Assembly (NCBI GenBank): GCA_009869945.1
Contig: WIXG01000048.1
Coordinates: 124,001-188,000, forward strand
Direction of reading: 5' to 3'
From: Mesaphorura yosii
Lineage: Eukaryota; Arthropoda; Collembola; Poduromorpha; Tullbergiidae
DNA length: 64,000 nt
The stretch's first letter is position 1. Every line of letters starts with the position of its first letter. This document shows positions 37,101 to 49,700 of this stretch, piece after piece. The position numbers were made by a program, and so were the translations under genes. A model generated the notes under the pieces. It was not told the DNA's origin and did not search any database. It was given only the letters and a program-made list of their open reading frames with translations.

Positions 37101-40100
37101 ATTTATGTAGTAAATTGAACGAATATTCGTCTGATGCTGCAGGAAAAGAACTCGGAGCAATGCAATGCGTAAAAGCATGCAAGTTGACGGAGTTCGTGAG
37201 CGGAAGACTGGCATTGCACTGAGTTTGGATTACAAGCCTTTTATCGGCGTAATCAATCGCACGTACGAGCTTGTAAACTTGAACATTCAGCTAATACCTT
37301 TTCTTGTTTTTCGCACGGCTGACTTTGTAAACCTTAATTTACGAACTCTGGCTAATCTCTGATTAATTCATCACGCGATGTGTAATTGTACTCCGTTAGC
37401 CCAAAGGCTAATAAGGGTAATTGAAAGAGTGGCAAGTCGTTTGTCTTTCTTTCCGCAGTGCTGTGTATCGGATTGCGGCACGCTATAGCCTGATCATGGG
37501 ATGATACATTTGAGATTGCATGACCAGCACGAGATCGAGATGGACAAGCCACAAGCTGCTGCACGAGGAGGAATAATTGTTTTGTGCGATACATCTACAA
37601 GGCACACGCGTCGGCTTTTAAAATTCCATTGGCTACCAGCAGCTGCGTCCAGTATTCGAATACAAATCGCGACTAAAGATGAGTAAGCAATTGCGTCTTC
37701 CTTTATCAAACAACACATTAATATTTTATTCGTATGGATCGTAATAATAATAATGTAATGTAAGGGTCAAGTACAATTATAAATTTTTAACAATTAGCTA
37801 GGATCGTGTTTGTCTGACCACACATAGGCGGCGTTTGTAGCCTTGTGGTAAATAATACTGATTTATGGAAGCAACACCTCACTCGGCTAGCTGCTGCTGT
37901 GACCTGAGTTCTCAGCCCGTAATTACATGTGTGTGTAAATTGGAAAGGTAACAGAGTTAGCCCAAAAACTCACATTCATAATGAGACCATGCAAAACGAT
38001 GAGGTGACAAAACCCACGAAAACGCAGTTGCCAGTCAGCCTCTCCTTGTCTTAAAGCCCCGCCTTATAGCTTGGTGCTTACTCTGTTGAAAGTCATTTAT
38101 AATTTTACGCTATGAGTATCTTGTTACGATCGTCAAAACTACTCGCTAAGTACTTTCATTCGCAATTCCTTTCCGAGCGACTGATTGCACGTAGTTTTAA
38201 GATTCAAGATTGATCTGCGCCGAGAGAATTAATATTTAAATTAAATGGCAAGCTATGAATAAGTTAGCAGCTACATGCAGCCGTGCATAAGATGATAATT
38301 TAGTAATTGAGTGGTGCTCATAAAATATTAACGATCTTACTTCAAGTACACCTGCAATCTATTCTACACTTAACTTATATACTTGTCTTAACGGGATGTC
38401 ACAGCATTCAAGGACCTTCTTACTCTATTTTCACTCAACTAACGAGATTCTAAGAGATGTCAATATTAAGTTGGTACTCCAAACACAAGTAGGAATAAAA
38501 TTAAAATTAAGATAAAACAACAACGATTCATGAGACTTTTGATTATGGCCTACACATAAATTACCGTAAATTACTCAGCCAACATGTGCACAACACTGCA
38601 AGCCACAAAACACGTACGTGTACGAACATTCGCGTACTTCAAGACAGTTGGTGCAAATTACAACATCAAAGTCTTAACTTACAATTTGAAGTTTCTAATT
38701 AAACACAATTACAAATTATTGTTCGTACGAACTTTCCTGCCGTTAATACTGAGAGGTAACATTGTCCACGTTATACATTCGCTAGTACAAGAAGGAATCA
38801 CAACTTAAGTAGTTTCATGGGAGAAGTCTTTGCCATCTAGACCAAGTCATCATCACTCACGCGTTGATTGACCGGACAATATCGAACGACTCGTCTCTCG
38901 ACTCAGCGCGGCTCAGTCAGCTTTGTTGAGGATTCAAGCGGCGTTCCCAACGCGAAATGCAAAAAGCGAAATGCTCAATTAATCAGTGGTGAATATTTGG
39001 GATGCAAAAGTCGTTTCTCATTGGCAGAGCGTGAAAAGCAAGACGCAGTAGCGAACGGTGGTTCGGGTGATTAAAATTGTAAATTATTGAGACACTGAAA
39101 TGAGACAAAGCCTTTACAAATAAATAATAATACAAGTTAAATGAACATTTTGCTCTGGTCTTTTGAAATTGTTATTAAAACGTGATCCGAGTTGGACGAA
39201 GGAGAGAGAATTTACGACCTTAAACGCTGAACACAAAAGGTTGCATGATGTAATGAACATGCCCATTGTGTTTTCCTCTGTGTGTTGGTGCTCATAATGA
39301 TAATGAATAAATTCTCATAAAACCTGTTTCTCAGTTTCTTTATTACTATTATTATGATTGAATTGAATTGAGAAAGAGTGGAAAGACAGAAAAAAAATAG
39401 TCGTGCTCGTGAATTAATTCCAAGTCTTCAATTTATACTTTGTGCTCTTTCCTAATCTTATTATTGTTTTTTCAAAACTCTTTTCGTCATCGCATCGCCG
39501 TGGATTCAAATTGAGTCTTTGTAATTTTAAAACCGTAAAATATGTAATTTACTTTTTATTTATGAAATGTTTTGCCCAACTCATTTAAATATCAAAATAT
39601 GATCATGCATAGCATTCATTGCCATGCACGATTATTATTGAATAACTTTGACTGTGCTCTCAATTGCTATCACGCTCCACTAAAACTTGTGGCATTAATT
39701 TCAGTCGGAATTTCAGTTACAGAAACAAAGTGAATGAGAATCACTTGAAAAGAATTCATGAGCTGCGTAAAGCATGCTATGAAATATTGATTTTAGATTT
39801 GGTAATCTGAACAAAGGATGCCGTTGATGGGAATAGCGAAAGGAAAGAACTTCTTGCTTGCTAGCTTCTTGAACGGGAGTTCCACCTTAACTTCCACGGG
39901 TAGGGCAGTATATCGCTGTCAAATGACAAAAGATGTCGTGATCTTGGAAACTTGGATCGGATCGCGCACGCTAAACGGAAAGGGAAATGCGGACTCGGGA
40001 GAAGAAATTTCGGTTCCTATAGAAATGCATACGCTTGTGCATCGGGGCACATATTGTTGAATCCTTCTGCGGCGTGCAGCCAAGTGAGATGAAATCGTTC

Positions 40101-40746
40101 TTGTTCTACAGACTTATTTGCAAGATTGCAACTTCTATATTAGGATAGTTGGAAGGAGGGTGAAGGTGATTTTCTAATAATAAATTATGCACGTCCTTCT
40201 ATGGTAAAAAAGAAAATTCCATATCAAAAGTTACAGTTTTGCAAGACCTGTCGCCTGAGGACAGTCGAGGTCGTTACCGCCTCTGTCAAACCATCTCTAT
40301 ACTTGAACAGAGTTTGAAGCATTGCATTGGTCTTAAGATATCACAAATACATAAAGCATACAAATAGCAAGCGTCCAATTGCCAACTTACTGCACTCCTC
40401 AACTGGTTCATTTATGACCTAAGAAGAATGCTCCGAAGACGCATTCAAGTGCATACTCTTTAACCATTCATAATTCCTAAGACGCTATTCTTCATGCCAT
40501 GCAAAATCCCTCGCTCAGATTAAATGAGATCGACTTTACTCTTCAGTAGCCAATTTGATGTGGTATTTCGTCTTGCCTTGGTGCGTAATATACACGGGTT
40601 ATTTGCCTATTATACAAGGAAACCTGCTCAAATGCCCAGATGCCTAAATTACATTTTAGTCCTTTTGAAATTACGACCGTCTTAAATTAACTTGTTGCTC
40701 GGCTGACGAGTGATTGGACGCAGGGACAGAGAAAACACTGGTTAAA
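34164..40746. other. 6.6 kb spacer between VGLUT and dachshund
   Basis: The left end probably holds the VGLUT promoter and the right end the dachshund 3' untranslated region; both genes run leftward. No family is recognised. Frames of 108 and 111 codons at 34529-34855 and 35010-35345 (plus) lack any known motif and are not joined by splice sites. The only discrete element found is the MITE at 36340-36489. The part from about 37700 to 39700 is AT-rich with short AAT runs. Confidence 0.5.
36340..36489. mobile_element. 150-bp MITE (non-autonomous DNA transposon)
   Basis: Perfect 16-bp terminal inverted repeats GTCCGTATTCTTAATG (36340-36355 and 36474-36489) are flanked by a 5-bp direct repeat CTGAG (36335-36339 and 36490-36494), read as the target-site duplication. 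Inner arms are also inverted copies: CTTAGCAAAGT pairs with ACTTTGCTAAG, and TTCCTTTCCTT with AAGGAAAGGG. The whole element is a near-palindrome with no coding capacity, the definition of a MITE. The 5-bp duplication and the ends do not match a superfamily I can name with confidence. Intact repeats suggest fairly recent insertion. Confidence 0.85.
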
Positions 40747-43700
40747 TTACCTATCACTAGAGTCGGCTTTCAAACTACCATTCGTGCTGGGAGCGGTGGT
40801 TGCGCTCACATTGTTGGAGGCACCAGACGGTGCTGATGGCGAATTGTTGTTATTTTGCTGGTGGTGGTGCGATTTGGCATTTTCTGACGGCGGACACTTC
40901 TCGTTATTGTTCAGGAGTGACTGCTGCTGTGAGTGGTACGGGTGCATTGAGTGCTGCTGTTGATTGTGAGAAGCGGACTCGGACGACGTTTCTTCTTGAG
41001 TATCTTCCAACTTCTTGCGAAACCGCCGCTCCTTCTTCCATCTCTTTTCGTAGTATACTGCAAGAAATGAAAGGGCACAGAAGGATAAATAATTACTTCG
41101 TGTCATGACTACGTATACTGTTTGACAATTTTTTACTCTGCAAGATCCTTGAAGAGTGTGGTAAATTGACTGCGAGACAGTTACAAACTGAGTCGGTGAA
41201 ATGCGTTCGCACTTGGCATTCACCCCATTCATTCTGTCTCCTCAGACCAAGATTTGTCAGCAGAGGAAGGAAAGTTGTTACACTAAGCTCAGTCGTGTTG
41301 ACAAACGTTTAGAAAAGAACCGACATTCAGATCGGTCTCACTTTTGTCCCTTTCTCCTTTTCCCTCTGTGATTGCGTGCCGTCACGAATGAAAGAAAATA
41401 AAAAATTCAGAGACGTAGAAAAAGCCACAAGTGATACCAAAAAAATTGTACGAATGCACGAAATGCGACTTTCTCCTTCAATATTCGGGCCCAGTCATGT
41501 TAAGTTATCCTAGCCGTGTCTCTCTTTTCACGTTGCAGTACTTGTGTTCCCACCTCTCTAACTCAGAGTGCACGCTTCCCTTTGCACGAGATCATCATGC
41601 TTCTTTGATTCTGCGATGCGATTAAGAAATGAAGCTAATAAAATAAAACGAATGACTTACTTCTCAGGTTTCTCTCCTCAATCAGTTGTTTCTCCAACTG
41701 CTCTCGTAATTCTCGTTCCCTCATGATTTCCATTTTGAACTCAGCTAGAATAAGAACCATCAAAAATACTTGTAATACGATCACATCAAGCCGGATTTTA
41801 ACGGGCACAACATAAATAATGTGGCGATAATAGACTCGCAACACGAGATACAAATACTGGGATTACTTTTCCAAGCGCTTCCGAATGTGAATATGCAACC
41901 GAAATTACGGCGTATTTGTAACAACAAACAAACAAGCGCCGCGTACTTCACTGAAGCACCCTCGCAAAGAGCATCGGCTTAAAATGCCCATAATTTAATT
42001 TAATGTGTCATTTCCCAAGTCATGTTATACCAACTCTTTGTGCACACTAAGTTTATTATTATTGTTGCTCGTTGTTCTACAACATGTTTCACATTTCATC
42101 AACACATCGAAGCGCATTGTGCGCGATTGCATTTGACAAATGGAAGGAATGAGCAGGCAGACCCTCATAGCATTGCCTGAGACTCAGCTCGATCCCTTCG
42201 CGAGCAGAGCAGAGCAGCAGTCGGGATGAGTCGTCTGCTGATATATATGAAGTTGTCCAAATGTCATTTTTCTTTATTAAGTAATTACATACTGGCACAA
42301 TTTATCGCCAGTGGAATCGGCACGACATGATGTATCACTCTCATTTCTCTCAAGCAATGCCCATATGGGAATAAGATCCGGGAGTGCGAATCTTCATCTT
42401 TCAGCGTTCAGGTTCGAGCGCAATTTAATTGAGCTTGTTATTAAAGTAAAAATGTGCACGCTTACATTTCTCCAAATTGACACGTCGTTCTTGTTGCTTC
42501 GCATTATCAGCCGCGACTTTAAGTAAGCCCTGAATATTTCGAAGCAGATTTTCGGTGGATGAGATGGCTGCCTCGGCCGCAGAGACTTCGGCGCAGTGAT
42601 GATGCGACGACGAGTGGCTATCGTGCGTATGAGCCTGCGCCTGCTGTTGGGGAGCAGAAATGCCGTCAGGCGGACTTTTGCTTCTTCGTTCGACCCCGGT
42701 TGACTTTGAAGATCTGCCGTCTGTAATGATCAAAGAATCGTGTGATTTTAGAGGGTAAAATTAAATTAATACTCAGCACGCATCTTTATGGCAAGAATGG
42801 TCGAAATTGGTTCGTCAGCCTTTCAGATAATACTTTGAAAGGTTTGGGCGTAAAATTTTGTTAATAATATTACGCGGTTTCGGTTCCCCGAGAATCAGAA
42901 AACAAACTTTGCATTTTGCGCGTTATGACTCGTGAGTGATTGACTTTGCTCATTCTGAGCCAAGTAATTAGCTATTCATTGAATCGCCCGACTTTAAGAT
43001 TTCGCTTTAGACTTCAATTCCACGAGCCACTCCGAGAGCGAAATTAGAAAGTTTGGAAAAGTTTATCAGGAAAGTTTTTCAGGGAGCCGAGTTGCCACAG
43101 CTTATGCTAATTTTTATTTATGATAAAAAGGAGTTCAACGAGATGGGTTTTAATTAATGAAACACTTTTCTTCTGCTCGGTTTTGTTTACTTTACTTCAT
43201 TTCTGGACCGCCGCATCGTACCTGAGGTGAATTTGTTCACACTTCGTCGTTCATTGTCGCTGTAGTCTTCGTCGTCTTCTTCATCCCCATTCTCTTCGCT
43301 GTCCGACGCTGTATTGGTCGTGTTCTTCGACAAATTCAGCACGGGACTTGCTCCCTCCAAATTGCCTTCGGGTACAAAGATTTAAAATGAAATCATGCCA
43401 AACACCAAAACTAATGCTGAGTTTTTGAGAAAAGACAGAGATTTATGCGCTGGCGGTGGCCAGGGAAGGGAAAGAGCACGGACGAATTCAGGCAAAGCAC
43501 AAAGTGTCTATGAGCGCTCGACACTCTGAAATGGCGATGATCTTGCATAATATCTAGCTCGAACATTGTGTGAATCGTGAAACATCAGTTCAGACGACTT
43601 GTCAGCAAAGTTTCAAAATTCAGAACGTTAATGTCATCAAAATTCCGACGACGGAACTGATGATTATTTTATGCTATTGTTGTTGGCCAAGCAGGCTCTC

Positions 43701-46700
43701 TGCTGCGGCTGCCACTAAAAGCCAACGACGATAGAAATGAAAGTCAATTTCATTGTTTGATCAAATACTTTGGATCGGTTTCGAATTATCTTCTCTATTT
43801 TTTAGCTGCCACGCTTTTGTTTTGTATCGCATGATTGATGATGGGTGATGTAATTTCAAATAGAATTAAAATTCAATCAACATTATTCATCTAGAGCCGT
43901 ATTTATGTGTATATTATGATAATGGTGCATATCTTTTATCATTTCGCTCAATCCTGGACACAATAACGCCTGCTGCATTCTCAAACCACGAGATTGAGAT
44001 TGAATGGTCGTCTGTCCTCGTATTCATCCCTCGCCCTTGAGATCTATCCATCCTATCATTCACGTTGTATTGCCTTTGTTGCCTCACTCGACCTCAAGTG
44101 CGACTCAAGTCATTGATCCCTCCCGTTTTCCGACGTGTCGGTACTTGCAGCAGCCGCAAACAATTCGGAAAGCCGCAAACCGAGTGCGGGAAACGACCCA
44201 CAGGAATGCAGCACATTTTGCTTGTTAAAGGCTGCAGACTGGCTGCAGCGCAGAACAGGTCAGAGAGACCAAGTATGAAAACCGCAGACACTGTGATCAG
44301 GAAAGCCAGAATTGCACGTTGAGTACTCACCATTCTGTGTGAAGCCTTCCCCACTTCCTGCCTCGTTGGCGTGAGACGATTTCTCCGAATCGCTGCACTC
44401 CTCGTGGTATCGGCTGCAAGAAAACACGCGTTTGAGTTAACAAAGCTCTTAGTGCGTTGGATTATCATCGGAAAGACTTAAGGCTAGCTTGTAGCGTCGT
44501 CGTCGTGAGTTGGAGAGTTTACGAGGTGGCGGCCAAGAAGGTACAAGTCGATTAAAAAATTTTGCAATGCTAACAAAAGGAATCGCATTCGATTACGAAG
44601 CCTGGAGGATTTAAGTGCGGAGCGCGACGGAGGCTCTTCTCATATTTCCCGATAATCCCTCGCACGAAGTCAGTTGCGCGTCGAGAATGGGAATGGGATG
44701 ATATGAAAACAAACAATGAATACATTACAAATTTTGCTACAAGTGGTATTATAAATGCACGATTTGAAACCGCGATGCTCTGGCCGATATGGTTAGTGGA
44801 GTGAATATGAGAAGAAGAGAAAAGAGCTTAGTTTCCGTTTGTTTTATTCCGTCCTGTGGCAGACACGATTGAGCGGTGCGGTATTATGTAATCTATGCAA
44901 TCTCGCCAAGTTTTTTTTCCCATTTTCTCCTGACAAGTCAGGTTTATCCCCATACAATATATCAATTGAGAGTCGGATGGAGCAGTGGAACAAAATATTA
45001 TTCATATCGTTCGCTAACCCGCAGCACGCAACCTCCAAATATTTTTGCTACAATTTCTCTAAGGAAAGAAGCGAAAGAGTTGGACAAAGTAGCTGAGGTT
45101 GACTCAGCAGCTATCGCGATCGATTTCTGAAGAAAGAAAAACGAGAAATAATATTAAATTATGCTGATAGATTTTGTCTCGATATCTTCAATGTGTTTCT
45201 TTTCTTCTTGGCAAGACTTCTATTTATTTTGAAACGAACCAGGAAGAGACGGGCTACATGTGTACATGTACAGATAAGCATAATAATAAAAATAAATAAT
45301 AATATACAACTTATACTTATAATATATTATCTACGGAATTGAATATTCAACCTACGCACGAAAGCAAATCGACTGGCTTACGGACCCAACTCGCTGACTT
45401 GAAGGGAAATTTTAAAGTTTATTTCAAAACATTCGGATTCAATTCTGCGTGTAGCTCGATTCCTTTTCTTTTTGCATGAATACTTTTCACCTCACCCGAA
45501 TCTCAACTTTCCCTTGCGCGTACTTGGCTCGCAGTCTGTATCTTTTTGATTTCATTGCTCAGTCTCACCCTTGCCATTTCTTCGTTTATGCTCGTTATTG
45601 CTTTTCTCTTTACAATGAAAAATCATAATATCGAATTTCAATTCAGTCGCAAACAAATACAAATCGCATCGACAGCGGGCCTATGAATATGAACACGAAG
45701 CAGCTCATGCGATTTATTTCTGATGGGTCTCTGAAATGCTTGATTTGATGATGATAAATACGCTCGGGTCTATTTTTTTTATACCCGCAGTCCCATTTCC
45801 ATTTTTACCCTTTCTCGTGTCGCATTTCACATTCGAGCGCAAGACCTCATTTACTAAACAATCGCATCACGCTAACAGACTTGCCGCTGTCATCAGTCGG
45901 TTCCATTCAGTGTCACTTGTTCACAGCCCACACACATTGTGCGGGTTCCTCTGACAGGAATTCAGACTGACAGAAATCCCTTGAAGAGATAAGCTGGTGA
46001 AAACTCGGATTGAAGGTTGTCGAGATTGGAATCGAAAATCAAGATTTAAATTTCATAATGTCATCTCTTGTAAACTTTAAAACTGACGCTGTCGGGTCGA
46101 GAGAAAGCGCGTCAAGCATAACTTCACTGCACAGTATCGCCAAATGTCATAATGCCTTGACTCTAGCGAGTGAGTAACCCCAACCTTACACAGTGAACAC
46201 AGAAATCCATTCAGCTCGTTGCTTTCATTCGAGCTCGAGTCGTACATTTCTCGCGTTGACTTTTATTGTTTCCTTTCACCCCAAACGGGCAAATGATTAT
46301 TTCCTTCCTGCAGTCAATCAGAGTGCATTTCCACTCCGCCGACATTCATCAAGCTTTCTCTAGCTAATTTATGAAAAGCGGGCGCCTCACATTCCTAAAA
46401 CCCGATTAAGCACAAAGAATTCGCCCTGTCCATTGGCACATACAAATGAAATACACAAACACACGTTTCTTCCCGTTATTAATAAAAAATCTGAACGAAC
46501 GGCCTTAAGTAAAGAAACGTGTAAGCGGCCGAAGGAGCAAAGAATCAGCCCGGAATCAATTTCCATCAAATTACAAACATTCTTTCTGTGAGCTGTGTGT
46601 TTGCTTTCTCTTGGTAAAAATTAGAGTGTGCGAGGATGTACAAATCATATTTCATATACTCATATGTGCTCACTGGCCTATTTGAGTAGTAGTCAAACCC

Positions 46701-49700
46701 CTTTTTCTGCTCCGATCGCTGAGAGGCATAATCCCAGTTTGGGTAACTGTTCGTAACACAATAATCCTAATAGCACTCACAGCATTAGATTATTATCAAA
46801 TTGTTTATGAAGAAGGGAAAGATGGCAATAATAATGTAAAAATGAGAACGAAATAAGAGATCCAAGCACGCCGAGTGCGAAGCCTTCGATGTAATCAATA
46901 ATCGGTCTTGTTGTGTACAGATGTTCGTTTTAATACAGATTCTCCGTTTCTCTTTTTACATTTTTGTATAAACTCAATTTCCACGAATGCGTATGCATAC
47001 TTTCAGCAAGAGTCCGTAATCAAGTTGACGAAACCAAACCCTGACTCAAATCATGTGCACATGTATACGACATTTGTTTGTTCGTAGTGTTAATGCTGTT
47101 TATGATCTCTATCTTGAATAAACAATTTCAGAGAGAGTGTGTACTGACGATCGTAAGGACATGCTTCGGCATCATGAGCAACGGGTGTGATGGCAATGGC
47201 GCGGTATGAAAAAGAGAACAGACCTTCACTCGGAAAAATATGTTCCATCTCCGCATCGCACCGTTTTATGCTCGTTTATTGACTACGCTTAAAATGTGCG
47301 CGTTTATGATGCGGTGCAAAGACAATGATGGGACGACGCGCCTGAGAGCAGAGTTACCACGGTTTGCAATGAAGGAAGGACGGAAGACGCAAAGGCAGGA
47401 GTAATTTCCATCATTATTAAATGTGAAAAGGAGTAATTCTATTTAATAACAATAATAAAGAAATTAATAAAACTGTGTACTCTTAAGTTGAGTTATTATT
47501 ACCTATAAAAAGAAATGGAGTGGAAAAAGACGAAGATGAACAGAAGTAAGGACACGAAAATGATACTGTTAATAATACCAATGAAAATGATGAAGTAATC
47601 ATAACGCAAGTTTAAATGAAATTTTAATGTCTGATAATATCAGCACCACATCTCCGCCAGCTTGCAGAGTTTCTGCTCATTCCTCGAAATGTAACTGCAT
47701 CTTATCCTGCTTGGCTCAACTTTCTTCGTTTCGTACGACATGAATAGATAATTTCATTTCACGCCTGCAGAACTCCAGTGCATAGGATTTATTCATTACT
47801 GCTTCTCTGAGTCTTTGATGACTAATTAAAACTTGCAAATATTACTCTATCAGAGCCTCAAGTGTACACTCGACTGATAGAAGCGAAACATCAGCGAAAG
47901 ACGAACGTCTGTTTTATTGAAATTGTCAGAGAAAAACAACAAACCAGAAGTAATCAAGCCTCCGACTCGAATAACGCTCCTGCATTATTAAATATTAAAA
48001 CTTGGACGATGTACACGCCAGTCCTTAAATATTTTATCATATTTGTCTTATTAAAAGTATTCCTTACCTCTCAAATTGCTTCACGAAATCTTCGTAGGCT
48101 GTTCTGCATGTCTCCCAAGTTGCGTTCCTGTGCCCAAATGGAAACAGAAAAGCATTTCAATTAAAATTCAATTAGAATCAAATTACTGCTTCTTGCAATG
48201 TTCCATTAGCCATCTCGTCTCGTGTTCCGGTTTCATTCTATGCTGAGCAATTCTCAGAGCGGAAAGAGCCCTGCTACAGAATAAAATGAGCTCGTGCAGA
48301 CGTCTGCACTCAATCAGTTAAAACGCGAGCGTCACGATCGCTTATTTGTATTGTATTGTAATTTCGGACTTCATTCTTCCAGCATTCATCTTTGATTGTT
48401 CAAAACTCGGGGCTGACTGCTCTACTTTTGTCTTTTTTAACCGCACATAATACTTTGATTGTTATTGTGATCAATGCCTGATTGTATTTTAGTGCGTGGA
48501 GCCGATTCGATATATTTTTATTGTTTTGTGCAGCGTGCGAGACTCCCTCGTGGTGAGGCTCTCCAGGATCTTTAATCTGGATTACGGTCTGTGTACTTTT
48601 CGTGCTCTGGCGTGCAGAGTGGTGCGATCGAGGTACGGACGAGGAAACAAATGAAATACAAACAAATGCGTACCTCGCCGCGTCCAGAGATTGAATCGGT
48701 GCCGATCGACAGTCTCGGGGATGTCCAGGTGGTAGAGGAATACCCGAAGGTGAGAACAGCGCGGCGTGAGCCGCAGCCACTGCAGCTGCGCTCTGCCCCG
48801 CCAAGGGAAGAAGATGCATCGGCGGGAGCTGTGTCGGAGGGTGATTGTAGCCGTTCGCCAGCAAAGGTGACTTCTCCAACCGCATCATGTCTGCAAACAA
48901 ACAAACGCATTGAGGTAAAACGGAACTCTCATCAAGACCACATTTTGCGTGCTCAGTCGAGGACGATGAACAGATTAAATGGGATTTGACGGTGAAGCAA
49001 ATCGACGAAATAAAAATAATTGAAGAGTTTAAATCGATTTGAAATGAACCGAGCACGTTAGAAGCAGGATAAATAAAATTTGAGAAAAAGTCACTGTTTT
49101 GTCAAAAATTCATGGAAAACCTCAACAGAAGAAGTCGAGTGAAAAATACGAGAGAAATTACCGTTTCATAGTCGAAAAAAGAAAAGTCATTTTGAATCAG
49201 AAAAATAAGGCAGAATTAAGTGACAGTGTTGAGGCCGAGCCAAAAGGCAGAGAATTTCTCAGAGCGTTGCTTGTATCCAATAAGCCAAGTATCAAAGGGA
49301 ATTTGTCACACTCGGTTAGAGAACATTGATTGTTATTTTTATATTGTATTTAGAAGAATGACGTTGTTCTGTCTTCACGCCTGAGCGAGCATTTCTCTGG
49401 GACGCAAAGATTCGATTTTCAAAAGCTCAAGATTTATTTATAAGGACAAACAGGTTTGCGGAGGCAGCACACTAAGTAGTAATGGATCAATTCAAGTATG
49501 AGATCATTCTATTTTCTGTGCTGCTGTGCGCGGAGGTATTATTGTTATTACTCCATGTAATAATATGTCATAATAAAATAAGAATAATGCCTTCGTCCTG
49601 AACAACTCTTTCTCATCTCCTCAAACTATTATTTTGGTTCGTTCACTCCTGCCTTCTCAATTTCGCGAGTTTATGTCCATTTTACTCGTCGGGAGCAGCG

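Noticed and set aside
49099-49329. Lys/Glu-rich plus-strand frame inside a dachshund intron
   Set aside because: It starts at TTG, is purine-biased low-complexity sequence, and has no homology or splice context.
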